A stretch of DNA of 44,584 bases from Pseudonocardia sp. (GCA_019244295.1 JAFASX010000007.1:1-44584), one strand, 5' to 3'. Counted from the first letter of the stretch, positions 36,855-44,584 are shown. The notes: generated from the letters alone by a model not told the origin. Translations and numbers: made by a program.

Positions 36855-37661
36855 ATGCTGCACAATGACACCTTCGCCCGGCGACTGCGGCTGCAGCGCC
36901 TGTACCACGCCGACGACGAGCACCTGTTCATCGTCCCGCTTGACCATTCGATCACCAACGGCCCGATCATCGCGGGTGCCAAGCTCGACACCCTCGTCGG
37001 GCAGCTCACAGGCAACGGCGTGGACGCCGTCGTGCTGCACAAGGGGTGCTTGCGTCACATCCAGCCCCGTTGGTTCGCGGACACCTCGCTGATCGTGCAC
37101 CTGTCGGCGAGCACCACCCACGCACCCGACCCGGACGCGAAATACCTGGTGGCGAGCGTCGAGGAGGCGGTGCGTCTGGGGGCCGACGGTGTCAGTGTGC
37201 ACGTCAACGTCGGGTCCGACGATGAGATGCGCCAGATCGGCGATCTCGCTACAGTCGCCGAGGCGTGCGACCGCTGGAGCGTCCCGCTCCTGGCGATGAT
37301 GTACCCGCGAGGTCCCAAGATCGAAGATCCGAAGGACCCGCTCGTGGTGGCTCATGCCGTGTCGATCGCCGCCGACCTGGGCGCCGACGTGGTCAAAACC
37401 GTCTACACCGGTTCGGTGGCCGAGATGGCCCAGGTCACCCGCGACTGCGCGGTGCCGATCATCGCCGCCGGCGGGGCCCGGATGGCGAGTGGCCAGGAGG
37501 TTACATCGTATGTCTGCGACGTCCTGCGCGCCGGAGCAGTGGGGGTCGCGATGGGACGCAACATCTTCGAAGCCACCGATCCGGGTGCCATGGCCCGGCG
37601 TGTCGCCGGGGTCCTGCACTCAGGGCCGGCCGGCATCTCCGAGCTGGCCGCCGCCGGCTGA
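36855..37661 (+). CDS. griI: GriI-type aldolase (2-amino-4,5-dihydroxy-6-oxo-7-(phosphooxy)heptanoate-forming)
   Basis: A 268-residue class I aldolase of the DeoC/FBA/LacD group that includes GriI and archaeal ADH synthase MJ0400. In the grixazone route GriI joins aspartate 4-semialdehyde and dihydroxyacetone phosphate into the C7N intermediate. Visible motifs are FIVPLDHSITNGP (active-site Asp), VHLSAST, YPRGPKIEDP and DVVKTVYTGS with the Schiff-base Lys, then IIAAGGARM and GVAMGRNIFE for phosphate binding. Start 36855 is set by AAGGAGG at 36839-36845. It follows the kinase by 22 nt and precedes the GriH-type gene by 49 nt. The symbol denotes homology to the Streptomyces griseus gene. Confidence 0.92.
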   Translation: MLHNDTFARRLRLQRLYHADDEHLFIVPLDHSITNGPIIAGAKLDTLVGQLTGNGVDAVVLHKGCLRHIQPRWFADTSLIVHLSASTTHAPDPDAKYLVASVEEAVRLGADGVSVHVNVGSDDEMRQIGDLATVAEACDRWSVPLLAMMYPRGPKIEDPKDPLVVAHAVSIAADLGADVVKTVYTGSVAEMAQVTRDCAVPIIAAGGARMASGQEVTSYVCDVLRAGAVGVAMGRNIFEATDPGAMARRVAGVLHSGPAGISELAAAG

Positions 37662-37710
37662 GCCCATCGATCTCCGCTATCCGTTCCGACTCACCCGAGG
37701 CGAGGAAACC

Positions 37711-38808
37711 ATGAAGCTGTGTTGGCTCGACATCCGCAAGACCGATCTCCGCGAGGCAGTAGTCGAGGAAGCCCTCCACCAAAGGGTGGACGCGATCGTC
37801 GCCGAGGATCCAGCCCACCTGGAGGCGCTGCCGCCGACTGTGACCAAGGTGCTGCTGCCCAAGGGCGGCGAGCTGCCCATCGACCTCGGCCTGACCGACA
37901 TCGTCATCATCGACGGCGATAGCGCGGCTGTCGCCGCCGCCCGCCGAGTCGCGCCCGATCTCGAAGTGGGGCGGTTCGTCGAGATTGTGGACGCGCCCAG
38001 CCTCGAGGAGGCCTGCCAGTCGGCCCGGGATGAGCGGTGGAGCCTGCTGCGCTTCCGCGATCCGACCAAGATCCCGCTGGAGATTGTGCTGGCCGCCGCA
38101 GACAAGTCCAAGGGCAGCATCATCACCGCGGTGGCCGACGTCGAAGAGGCCGAGATCGTCTTCGGTGTGCTCGAGCAGGGCTCCGATGGAGTCATGTTCG
38201 CGCCGTCGGCGGTGGGTGACGCTACGGCGCTGGTCGCGGCCGCCCAGAAGGAGCAGCCCGACCTTGAGCTCGTTGAGCTCGAGGTTCGTGAAATCCGCCA
38301 CGTCGGTATGGGGGAGCGGGCCTGCGTCGACACCTGCAGCCACCTCCGCCAGGACGAAGGCATCCTCGTCGGGAGCCACTCGACCGGGATGATCCTGGGC
38401 TGCAGCGAGACCCACCCCCTGCCCTACATGCCGACCAGGCCCTTCCGCGTCAACGCCGGCGCACTGCACTCCTACACCCTCTCCGGCGACGGCCGGACCA
38501 ACTACCTCAGCGAGCTGCATTCGGGGAGCAAGGTCCTGGCGGTCGACGCGCAGGGCCACACCCGGCTCGTGACGGTCGGCCGCGTCAAGATCGAGACCCG
38601 GCCGATGCTGTCCATCGACGCCGTCGCCCCTTCCGGCCAGCTGGTGAACCTCATCGTCCAGGACGACTGGCATGTGCGGGTACTCGGACCGCGGGGCGTC
38701 GTGCTCAACGTGACCGAGCTACGGCCCGGCAGCAAGGTGTTGGGCTTCCTGCCCGCCGAGCAGCGTCACGTGGGCTACCCGATCGCCGAGTTCTGCATCG
38801 AGCGGTAA
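37711..38808 (+). CDS. griH: GriH-type 3-amino-4-hydroxybenzoate synthase (DHQ synthase II family)
   Basis: A 365-residue member of the 3-dehydroquinate synthase II family (MJ1249, GriH). GriH cyclises the GriI product to 3-amino-4-hydroxybenzoic acid. Family motifs are RFRDPTKIPLEIVLAAA, VGMGERACVDTCS, ILVGSHSTGMILG, PFRVNAGALHSYTL, NYLSELHSGSKVLAVD and VGRVKIETRPML. Length equals the family norm. The start is ATG 37711 with GAGGAAA upstream; the frame is open far upstream, but that part is antisense-like to family. Paired with GriI and aspartate kinase this gives a complete 3,4-AHBA branch. Bacteria outside such clusters normally lack this family, so it is a strong marker. Confidence 0.93.
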   Translation: MKLCWLDIRKTDLREAVVEEALHQRVDAIVAEDPAHLEALPPTVTKVLLPKGGELPIDLGLTDIVIIDGDSAAVAAARRVAPDLEVGRFVEIVDAPSLEEACQSARDERWSLLRFRDPTKIPLEIVLAAADKSKGSIITAVADVEEAEIVFGVLEQGSDGVMFAPSAVGDATALVAAAQKEQPDLELVELEVREIRHVGMGERACVDTCSHLRQDEGILVGSHSTGMILGCSETHPLPYMPTRPFRVNAGALHSYTLSGDGRTNYLSELHSGSKVLAVDAQGHTRLVTVGRVKIETRPMLSIDAVAPSGQLVNLIVQDDWHVRVLGPRGVVLNVTELRPGSKVLGFLPAEQRHVGYPIAEFCIER

Positions 38809-38856
38809 GCGACTCGAGCAGTGACCGACGCGCCTTCGACGAAAGGAACACCCACC

Positions 38857-40191
38857 ATGACCGGCACCATCGCCACGAGCACTGGTCCCGGCCGCCTCCC
38901 CCAGCTCGGTGACTGGACCGATGCCAAGCAGCTCCGCGCGCTGCAGGAACGGCAACTGCCGCAGGCGCTGGAGTGGGCGTCCCGATTACCGTTTTACCGG
39001 CGGCGTTTCGGTTCGACCGTGCCTCGCCGGCCCGCCGACCTGGCTGACGTGGGCGTGACGACGAAGCAGGACCTGCGGGACCATTACCCGTTCGGCATGC
39101 TCGCCGTCGACAAAGAGCGGTTGGCGACCTACCACGAGTCCAGCGGCACGGCTGGCAGGCCCACCTCTTCGTACTACACGGCACAGGACTGGGTCGACCT
39201 CGCGGAGCGGTTCGCCCGCAAATCGATCGGCATCCTAGCCTCGGACACGTTCCTGGTCCGGACGCCATACGCGCTGTTGCTCACCGGACACCTGGCGCAC
39301 GCAGCCGCGCGGCTGTCTGGGGCGACCGTCGTGCCAGGCGACAACCGATCGCTAGCCATGCCGTACCAGCGGGTGGTGCGCGTGCTGGCCGACCTCGAGG
39401 TGTCGCTGACCTGGTCGATGCCGACCGAGTGCCTGCTCTGGGCGGCAGCTGCACGCCGTGCTGGCCGCGACCCCCGAACGGACTTTCCGGCGCTGCGCGG
39501 GCTGTTCGTCGGCGGCGAACCGCTCAGCTCGGCCCGCCGCGACCGGATCAGCCGGATCTGGGGCGTGCCTGTGATCGAGGAATACGGGTCGACCGAAACC
39601 GGCAGCCTCGCAGGCCAGTGCGCCCGGGGCAACCTGCATCTCTGGTCGGATCGAGCGATCTTCGAAGTCCACGACCCGGTAACCGGCCGTTTCTCCGCCG
39701 AGGGACACGGGCAGCTGGTGGTCACCACGCTCTACCGCGAGGCGATGCCGCTGGTCCGCTACGACCTCGAGGACACCGTCGAGGTGTCGTGGTCAGGCTG
39801 CGACTGCGACTGGGCCCTGCCGCTGGTCCGGGTCCTGGGACGGACGGCGTTCGGCCATCCCGTCTCCGGCGTCACGGTGACCCAGCACGACCTCGAGGAG
39901 CTCGTGTACCGGCTTCCGGAGGAGTACGGCGTGCTGTTCTGGCGGGCCCGCGCTCAACCCGACGTTCTGCGGGTCGAGATCGAGGTCGACGACGACGTGC
40001 GGGAACCGGCGTGTGCTGACCTGCGTGCCGCAGTGGTCGGACGCTTCGGCGACATTCCCTGCACGATCACCGCATTGCCGCCTGGCGGACTCGTGCCCCA
40101 CGAAGTCCTCGAACGAGCCCACGACGTCGTCAAGCCACGCAGCTTGTTCGGACCCGACGAGGACTGGGGCAAGGCGGTGCTCTACTACTGA
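38857..40191 (+). CDS. PaaK-like AMP-dependent ligase (aryl acid activation)
   Basis: A 444-residue adenylate-forming enzyme of the phenylacetate-CoA ligase branch. The phosphate-binding loop ESSGTAGRPTSSYY (about 90-103), LFVGGEP, the adenine motif EEYGSTETG, and YDLEDTVEV (ribose-binding Asp) are intact. It should activate an aryl carboxylate as adenylate, possibly passing it to an amine or thiol. In benzoxazole pathways such a ligase activates 3-hydroxyanthranilate, so either aminophenol acid made here is a natural candidate (inference). No carrier protein is visible. ATG 38857 has GAAAGGA 9 nt upstream and is preferred over GTG 38821. It is the fourth gene of the plus operon. Confidence 0.88.
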   Translation: MTGTIATSTGPGRLPQLGDWTDAKQLRALQERQLPQALEWASRLPFYRRRFGSTVPRRPADLADVGVTTKQDLRDHYPFGMLAVDKERLATYHESSGTAGRPTSSYYTAQDWVDLAERFARKSIGILASDTFLVRTPYALLLTGHLAHAAARLSGATVVPGDNRSLAMPYQRVVRVLADLEVSLTWSMPTECLLWAAAARRAGRDPRTDFPALRGLFVGGEPLSSARRDRISRIWGVPVIEEYGSTETGSLAGQCARGNLHLWSDRAIFEVHDPVTGRFSAEGHGQLVVTTLYREAMPLVRYDLEDTVEVSWSGCDCDWALPLVRVLGRTAFGHPVSGVTVTQHDLEELVYRLPEEYGVLFWRARAQPDVLRVEIEVDDDVREPACADLRAAVVGRFGDIPCTITALPPGGLVPHEVLERAHDVVKPRSLFGPDEDWGKAVLYY

Positions 40192-40236
40192 GCCCGCGAA
40201 CCCCGTTCTCCGCCTGCGAGTCAAGGAGAGGACGAC

Positions 40237-41583
40237 GTGGACCGGATGTATCGACAGTCGTCTGGACGCCCGCAAGTCGCGGTGGTGGGGGCTGGCATCG
40301 CCGGACTCACGCTGGCAGCAGCGCTGGTCCAGGCCGGGTTGAGCTGCTCCCTGTTCGAGCAGGCCGCACTGCTCGGCGAGGTCGGTGCCGGGATACAGCT
40401 GGCGCCGAACGCGACCCGGATTCTGCACCGGCTGGGCTTGGAGCGCCGCCTGCGTGCGGTCGCGACTCGGCCCGAAGCACTCGAAATGCGCCGGTGGGAC
40501 GACGGCACGCTGCTGCGCCGGACTCCGCTCGGTGCACGGTGCGAGGAGCTCTTCGGGGCGCCGTACTACACGGTGCACCGCGCCGACCTGCACCGGCAGC
40601 TGCTCGAGGCGCTGCCGAGCGGGATCGTGCATCTGGACCGGCGGGTCGAGAGAGTGGAGCAACGCCAGAACGGGGTCGTGATCGACTTCACCGACGGGTT
40701 CGGCGTCATGTCCGACGTCGTCGTCGGCACGGACGGCATCCACTCAGTCGTGCGTGAGCTCGTGGCCACCGACCAGCCGCGGTTCTCCCGCCAGAGCATC
40801 TATCGCGCCCTGATACCCGCCGAGCGGGTCCCAGCGACGCTGCTCGACGAACCCCGGGTGGTGTTGTGGCTGGGTCCTGGCCAACACTGCGTCTGCTACC
40901 CGGTCTCGCAGGCATCGCGCATGAGCTTTGGCGCGACCGTGCCGATCACCGAGTGGACGTCGGAGTCATGGTCGACGCTCGGGTCTGTGCTGGACCTCGC
41001 CGCGCGATACCGCGGCTGGCACGACGACGTGGTGACGCTGACCTCGGCGCCCGACTCGGTGAGCCGGTGGGCTCTGCACGACCGCGACATCCTGGGCCGC
41101 TGGAGCCAGGACCGGGTCACGGTCGCCGGCGACGCTGCCCACCCGATGCTGCCGTTCCTGGCCCAAGGCGCCAACCAGGCCATCGAGGACGCTGTCGTGC
41201 TGGCCCGTTGTCTCGCTACGGCGACCCCCCAGACGGTGCCCACTGCGCTGCGCCGCTACGAGCGCATCCGCCTGCCCCGCACCGACAAGGTGCACCAAAT
41301 CTCGCGGAACAACACCATTGCGCTGCACCTGCCCGATGGACCCGAGCAACGCGACCGGGACCGCTCCCTAGCCGTGAATGCGGACCTCCAGAGCCAGAAC
41401 TGGCTGTATGGCTACGACGCCGAGTACGACCTCGAGCCTGGCCCCGCGCCGGGTGAGACACCCGGCAACCGACGACCACCGCAAGGAGGACAGACCCGTG
41501 CCCATTCCACCGATCACGCCTTACCCCATGCCTACGACGGAGCGGCTTCCCCACGCTGTCATGAACTGGAACGTGAACCCTGA
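40237..41583 (+). CDS. FAD-dependent monooxygenase, salicylate hydroxylase-like
   Basis: A 448-residue class A flavin monooxygenase. It has VAVVGAGIAGLTLAAAL, GEVGAGIQLAPNATRIL (typical of salicylate and 3-hydroxybenzoate 6-hydroxylases), DG motif VVVGTDGIHSVVR, and GD motif VTVAGDAAHPMLPFLAQGANQAIED. Relatives often carry out decarboxylative or para-hydroxylation of hydroxybenzoates, so an aminophenol carboxylate is a plausible substrate. The last about 60 residues are Pro/Arg-rich and poorly conserved. The start is GTG 40237 with AAGGAG upstream; ATG 40246 is possible. Its 3' end overlaps the isochorismatase start by 86 nt, an unusually long same-strand overlap. Confidence 0.92.
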   Translation: MDRMYRQSSGRPQVAVVGAGIAGLTLAAALVQAGLSCSLFEQAALLGEVGAGIQLAPNATRILHRLGLERRLRAVATRPEALEMRRWDDGTLLRRTPLGARCEELFGAPYYTVHRADLHRQLLEALPSGIVHLDRRVERVEQRQNGVVIDFTDGFGVMSDVVVGTDGIHSVVRELVATDQPRFSRQSIYRALIPAERVPATLLDEPRVVLWLGPGQHCVCYPVSQASRMSFGATVPITEWTSESWSTLGSVLDLAARYRGWHDDVVTLTSAPDSVSRWALHDRDILGRWSQDRVTVAGDAAHPMLPFLAQGANQAIEDAVVLARCLATATPQTVPTALRRYERIRLPRTDKVHQISRNNTIALHLPDGPEQRDRDRSLAVNADLQSQNWLYGYDAEYDLEPGPAPGETPGNRRPPQGGQTRAHSTDHALPHAYDGAASPRCHELEREP

Positions 41584-42169
41584 CCGCGCTGTGCTGCTCG
41601 TTCACGACATGCAGCGCTACTTCCTCGACCCCTTCCCCGCCGGACGCTCACCCCTGGTGGAGCTGCTGGCGAACGCCGCCCAGCTCCGTACCCGCTTCGC
41701 CGAGCTCGGGATCCCGGTAGTGTACACGGCTCAGCCCGGCGGCATGAGCCGGACCGAGCGCGGGCTACTGCACGACGTCTGGGGTCCGGGCATGAACAGA
41801 GAGCAACGTGAGCGGGAGATCGTTCCTGAGGTGGCGCCGGCCGCCGGGGACACCGTACTCACCAAGTGGCGCTACAGCGCCTTCCATCGCACTGGGCTGG
41901 TTGACCTGCTCGCCCAGTGGGGCCGCGATCAGCTCGTGATCTGCGGGGTCTACGCGCACATCGGCTGCCTCGTCAGCGCGTGCGACGCGTTCTGCTTCGA
42001 CATCGAGACCTTCCTGGTCGCTGATGCTGTCGGCGATTTTTCCCGGTACGAGCATGACCTGGCGCTGGACTACGCAGCGGGGTGCTGCGCGGCTGTCCTG
42101 TCCACCGAGGAGGTCTTCTCCGCGGTGGCCCGGTCGGCTGCGGTTGCAGGAGCTCGCTATGTCCGGTGA
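41498..42169 (+). CDS. phzD: Isochorismatase, PhzD-type (ADIC hydrolase)
   Basis: A 223-residue isochorismatase-fold hydrolase, very close to PhzD. It has RAVLLVHDMQRYFLDPFP with the catalytic Asp, YTAQPGGMSRTERGLL, DVWGPGM, VLTKWRYSAF with the Lys, and LVICGVYAHIGCLVSACDA. The YAHIG segment has Gly where amidase-type relatives have a nucleophilic Cys, which is diagnostic for PhzD-like vinyl-ether hydrolases. It removes pyruvate from ADIC to give trans-2,3-dihydro-3-hydroxyanthranilate. GTG 41498 has AAGGAGG (41483-41489) 8 nt upstream, fixing the start inside the preceding gene's 3' end. The stop overlaps the amidohydrolase start by 11 nt. Confidence 0.96.
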   Translation: MPIPPITPYPMPTTERLPHAVMNWNVNPDRAVLLVHDMQRYFLDPFPAGRSPLVELLANAAQLRTRFAELGIPVVYTAQPGGMSRTERGLLHDVWGPGMNREQREREIVPEVAPAAGDTVLTKWRYSAFHRTGLVDLLAQWGRDQLVICGVYAHIGCLVSACDAFCFDIETFLVADAVGDFSRYEHDLALDYAAGCCAAVLSTEEVFSAVARSAAVAGARYVR

Positions 42170-42920
42170 TCTCGGCACGATCATCGACTTTCGAGCCCGG
42201 CTGGCGCCAGGGTCCGGCGCGCTCGAGCGCCAGCTGCGTGCCATGGATGTCGCAGGCATCGACCGGGCGGTGGTCAGCGCCGGAGGCGTTCTCGACCCGG
42301 ACACCCTGGCCCGCCAGGCCATCGAGGGCCACTACAGCACGGCCGACGCCGGCAACGACGCTGTTGCCACGGCGTGCGCGAAGTTCCCTGAGCGGCTCGT
42401 GCCCACGTTCTTCGCCAACCCCCATCGCGAGCCGGAGAACTACCGTGATCGCGCCGGGTCGTTCCGCGGGCTCGAGCTCTCCCCGGCGGTGCACGGACTG
42501 GCGCTGACCGACGACCGGAATCTCGCGCTGGTCGAGGCCGCCGAGGAGGTCGGGCACGCGGTCTACATCGTGTGCCTCGGCCGCGCCGGAGCCACGCCCC
42601 GCGACTTGGTCGTACTCGCCGCGATGTTCCCCAAGGTCGTGTTCGTTCTGGGGCACTGCGGCTTCATCGGCATCGACTTTCCCGCGCTCCGCACGGTCGC
42701 GGCCTCGGCCAACATCGTCGCCGAGACGTCCGGCTGCTACACGGCGGTCGCCCGGGCGGCTGTCGAGCACCTCGGCGACGACCGCGTGCTCTTCGGCACC
42801 GAAGTGCCGCTGCAGGATCCGAGCGTCGAACTGGCCAAGATGCGCGCCCTCGACCTCGACCCGGCCGCGTGGAGCCGGGTCATGTGGCGCAACGCCGACC
42901 GCCTCATCCCGAGTGGCTGA
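42159..42920 (+). CDS. Amidohydrolase-superfamily protein with altered metal site
   Basis: A 253-residue protein of the ACMSD-like amidohydrolase_2 fold. The opening strand reads IIDFRARLAPG; the family has H-x-H there, so both metal-binding His are Arg. FVLGHCGFIG keeps the later His, and VLFGTEVPLQDP has Glu where the metal-binding or catalytic Asp is usual. The C-terminal helix MWRNADRLI matches the family end. In benzoxazole pathways an amidohydrolase-like enzyme closes the oxazole ring by dehydration of an o-hydroxy amide; this gene could do the same without classical hydrolysis (inference). ATG 42159 has AGGAG upstream. It is the last gene of the plus operon, translationally coupled to phzD. 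Confidence 0.82.
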   Translation: MSGDLGTIIDFRARLAPGSGALERQLRAMDVAGIDRAVVSAGGVLDPDTLARQAIEGHYSTADAGNDAVATACAKFPERLVPTFFANPHREPENYRDRAGSFRGLELSPAVHGLALTDDRNLALVEAAEEVGHAVYIVCLGRAGATPRDLVVLAAMFPKVVFVLGHCGFIGIDFPALRTVAASANIVAETSGCYTAVARAAVEHLGDDRVLFGTEVPLQDPSVELAKMRALDLDPAAWSRVMWRNADRLIPSG

Positions 42921-42961
42921 GACCCGCCTCCTGCCGTTATTAGGCCCCGTCATCAGGCCAC

Positions 42962-42998
42962 TGTCAAGGTCGCAAGTGTCAAGTGTCAAGGTCGCAAG
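42962..42998. repeat. Short direct repeat at convergent gene ends
   Basis: TGTCAAGGTCGCAAG occurs at 42962-42976 and 42984-42998, separated by a partial copy TGTCAAG (42977-42983). The second copy covers the stop codon of the minus-strand dehydrogenase (TCA at 42986-42988). It looks like a slippage duplication in the 65-bp convergent gap. No terminator stem with a T-tract is visible. Confidence 0.7.
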
Positions 42999-43792
42999 GC
43001 CGCGCCGCCATCGACATAGAGTTCCTGCAGCGTGATGTGGCTCGCGTGGTCCGAGACGAGGAAGATCACCGCTGCGGCGACATCACACGGCTGGGCGAGC
43101 TTTCGCAGCGGGATACCGAGACGGAACTCCTCGGGGCTCCCCTGGATGGTGCGGGCCGCTCCGTGATCCACCGTCCACATCGAGCGTAGCATGTCAGTCT
43201 CCGTGGAGCCGGGCGCCACGACGTTACAGCGGATACCGTGCGGGGCCAGCTCGAGCGCGAGGCTCTTGGTGAACTGGGTCGCCGCAGCTTTCGAGGCGGC
43301 GTAGGCCGCCATGTTCGCGCGGGGAACGCCAGCGGCGTTGGAGGAAACCGTCACGATGCGACCCCGGCCTCGGGGGATCATGCGGCGCGCCAGGGCTCGG
43401 CAGACCCGCATGACGCCCCCTGCGTTGACCGCGAACACCGCTGCCCAGTCTTCGTCGGTCATGTCCACGACGGGCCCGGTCCGCAGCACTCCTGCGACGT
43501 TGACCAGGATGTCGATCGGTCCGAGGTCGCGCTCGGCCTGCTCAACCGCCTGGTCGACCTCGGCGGTGGCTTGGACGTCGACCGGGTAGGCCCGCACGGA
43601 GTGCCCGGCCATGGTCGCCGCGCCGGCCTGCTCGCGGAGCCCCTCGGGATCGACGTCGAAGAGCGCTACCTGGGCGCCCTGCTCCGCGAGTGCCTCCGCG
43701 ACCGCGGCACCGATGCCCCGGCCCGCGCCGGTGACCAGCGCCCCATGGCCGGTGATCCCCGCCGTGTGAGTCGGGGTCTGGGTCGTCGTCAT
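42986..43792 (-). CDS. SDR dehydrogenase, EntA/DhbA-like (2,3-dihydro-3-hydroxyanthranilate dehydrogenase candidate)
   Basis: A 268-residue short-chain dehydrogenase. It has [18 protein letters not shown], Asp after strand 2 ([11 protein letters not shown] preference), NVAGVLRTG, active-site Ser in [10 protein letters not shown], Tyr/Lys in [21 protein letters not shown] and [10 protein letters not shown]. The pattern resembles 2,3-dihydro-2,3-dihydroxybenzoate dehydrogenases. It fits the missing step that oxidises the PhzD product to 3-hydroxyanthranilate. ATG 43792 has GGAGG upstream. It lies 54 bp after the DsbA-fold gene on the same strand and converges on the amidohydrolase. Confidence 0.88.
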   Translation of the reverse strand: MTTTQTPTHTAGITGHGALVTGAGRGIGAAVAEALAEQGAQVALFDVDPEGLREQAGAATMAGHSVRAYPVDVQATAEVDQAVEQAERDLGPIDILVNVAGVLRTGPVVDMTDEDWAAVFAVNAGGVMRVCRALARRMIPRGRGRIVTVSSNAAGVPRANMAAYAASKAAATQFTKSLALELAPHGIRCNVVAPGSTETDMLRSMWTVDHGAARTIQGSPEEFRLGIPLRKLAQPCDVAAAVIFLVSDHASHITLQELYVDGGAALRP

Positions 43793-43846
43793 GTCGGCCT
43801 CCTGCGCCGTCGCCAGGTACGGGGTGGATGGTTTTCCCGCGGGGGT

Positions 43847-44515
43847 TCAGGGATGCCGGAGTCTGAGCTTCTCGCGCAACAACCGGCCCGGTGCCGCGTC
43901 GTCAGTCGAGCAGAGGCGGGGGATGCCGCGCACCCACTGGTGGTCGGTCATGCCGGGGTTGTGAGTTGTCGACCCGTCCGGCCAAAACACTTGCGGGCTG
44001 CCCTGGATCGCCAGATCGCGGCTGCGTCGGAAATCCGACAGGACGTCGGCGCGTACTGGCTCGGTCTCCCAGACCTCAAGGATCCGTTTAGGGTCGAGCT
44101 CGGGGTCCTCCTTGGCGGCAATCGTAAGCGCGTGCACCAGCCCCGCTCGGATGCTCACGTCCACCGAGTCGCGGAAGTACCCCAGCCGCAGCTGGTAGTC
44201 GACCTCTTCCGCGCCGCAGAGGCCGTGCACCCGGCGTGCCGCCGCCACCAGCTCGAACGCGGGCAGCATCGTCGAGGGCTGGACGTCGGTCTGGAAGGCG
44301 GAGAAGATCGCCGGCTCGACGTTGGCCAGCACGGTCGTCTCGGGTATCACGATGCGGTACGGGATGCTGCCGTCGTTGACGAGCTCAAGGGGCCAGGGAC
44401 GCTGGTCGAAGCATATGTCCAGGCCGGCGGCGTCGCGCGCGGCACGGAGGCGGTGCACCGTGATGGCCGCCCACGGGCAGTGGATGTCGGACCAGATCGT
44501 GACGGTCTCAGCCAT
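43847..44515 (-). CDS. DsbA/FrnE-family thioredoxin-fold oxidoreductase-like protein
   Basis: A 222-residue DsbA-fold protein of the FrnE / 2-hydroxychromene-2-carboxylate isomerase branch. VTIWSDIHCPWAAITVHRLR opens the chain; the active-site motif is Cys-Pro-Trp-Ala rather than C-x-x-C, so simple disulphide chemistry is unlikely and glutathione- or mycothiol-type isomerase or transferase activity is possible. SPQVFWPDGSTTHNPGM carries the cis-Pro region. FrnE-like genes recur in aromatic polyketide clusters with unclear roles. ATG 44515 (MAETVTI) with AGGGAAAG upstream is chosen; it overlaps the stop of the preceding reading frame by 8 nt. It is probably in one transcript with the dehydrogenase downstream. 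Confidence 0.85.
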   Translation of the reverse strand: MAETVTIWSDIHCPWAAITVHRLRAARDAAGLDICFDQRPWPLELVNDGSIPYRIVIPETTVLANVEPAIFSAFQTDVQPSTMLPAFELVAAARRVHGLCGAEEVDYQLRLGYFRDSVDVSIRAGLVHALTIAAKEDPELDPKRILEVWETEPVRADVLSDFRRSRDLAIQGSPQVFWPDGSTTHNPGMTDHQWVRGIPRLCSTDDAAPGRLLREKLRLRHP

Positions 44516-44584
44516 GGTCTTTCCCTGGGGAGGTGCGTCGCAGGCCAATGATCAATACAGCGCCGACGACCAGGTGCATCAGCA
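44508..44584 (-). CDS. C-terminal end of a probable membrane protein (partial)
   Basis: The minus-strand frame entering from the right edge reads LMHLVVGAVLIIGLRRTSPG and four more residues before TGA at 44508-44510. This is one hydrophobic helix followed by a basic, Pro/Gly-containing tail, as at the end of a transporter such as an MFS exporter. The stop lies 5 nt inside the DsbA-fold gene, so the genes are translationally coupled. The cluster therefore continues beyond the window. Only about 25 residues are visible, so the family is not assignable. Confidence 0.5.
   Translation of the reverse strand, partial: LMHLVVGAVLIIGLRRTSPGKDHG

Noticed and set aside
37501..38673. 390-codon minus-strand ORF antisense to GriH
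   Set aside because: Asp/Gly/His-rich shadow frame with no domain pattern; GriH motifs on the plus strand are unambiguous.
43238..44551. 437-codon plus-strand ORF antisense to SDR and DsbA-fold genes
   Set aside because: It spans two real minus-strand genes and shows Arg/Gly/His-rich shadow composition without motifs.

Overview
The window comes from a high-GC actinobacterium, most likely of the Pseudonocardiales or a relative. The core genes are actinobacterial. They include a fabG-inhA-ferrochelatase block next to NfeD and SPFH genes, as around Mycobacterium tuberculosis Rv1483-Rv1488, a Rv0958/Rv0959-like AAA+/VWA pair, and a Rv2133c-Rv2135c-like block of SCO1664-family, DUF3090 and histidine-phosphatase genes. 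GTG starts are common. Genus is inference; no rRNA or marker gene allows more.

Layout. 1-600: a frameshifted transposase fragment and spacer. 605-4425: a small, visibly less GC-rich island with three co-directional minus-strand genes (haem-oxygenase-like metalloenzyme, Leu/Val-type amino acid dehydrogenase, YdjA-like nitroreductase). A 644-bp palindrome-rich spacer separates them from a divergent LuxR-type regulator whose receiver domain has lost its phosphoacceptor Asp. 4574-9155: envelope or secreted functions (O-antigen-ligase-like membrane protein, CrtU/CrtI-like flavoprotein, Pro-rich membrane-anchored protein, secreted SGNH hydrolase). 9453-17308: SPFH, NfeD, DUF3097, a Rv1486c-like protein, a NarL-type two-component system, then ferrochelatase, InhA and FabG. 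17397-26482: Uma2 nuclease, VWA and AAA+ pair, SCO1664-family, DUF3090, histidine phosphatase, DUF5703, SDR and M20 peptidase genes.

26552-27617: a tRNA-Leu(GAG) followed by an AbrB-like gene and a truncated, integrase-like ORF. This looks like the scar of an integrated element and marks the left border of accessory DNA.

27535-44584 (open at the right edge): a biosynthetic gene cluster. It carries an exporter, an FMN reductase and a MarR regulator, plus two complete-looking routes to two different ortho-aminophenol carboxylic acids. Route A is phenazine-like: class II DAHP synthase (PhzC), ADIC synthase (PhzE), isochorismatase (PhzD) and an EntA-like dehydrogenase, predicted to give 3-hydroxyanthranilate. 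Route B is grixazone-like: a dedicated aspartate kinase, a GriI-type aldolase and a GriH-type 3-dehydroquinate-synthase-II homologue, predicted to give 3-amino-4-hydroxybenzoate. A PaaK-like AMP ligase, an amidohydrolase-fold protein with an altered metal site, and two flavin monooxygenases are available to activate, join, cyclise and oxidise these units. The pairing suggests an undescribed mixed benzoxazole or aminophenol-amide product. The product is inference; the precursor enzymes are well supported by motifs.
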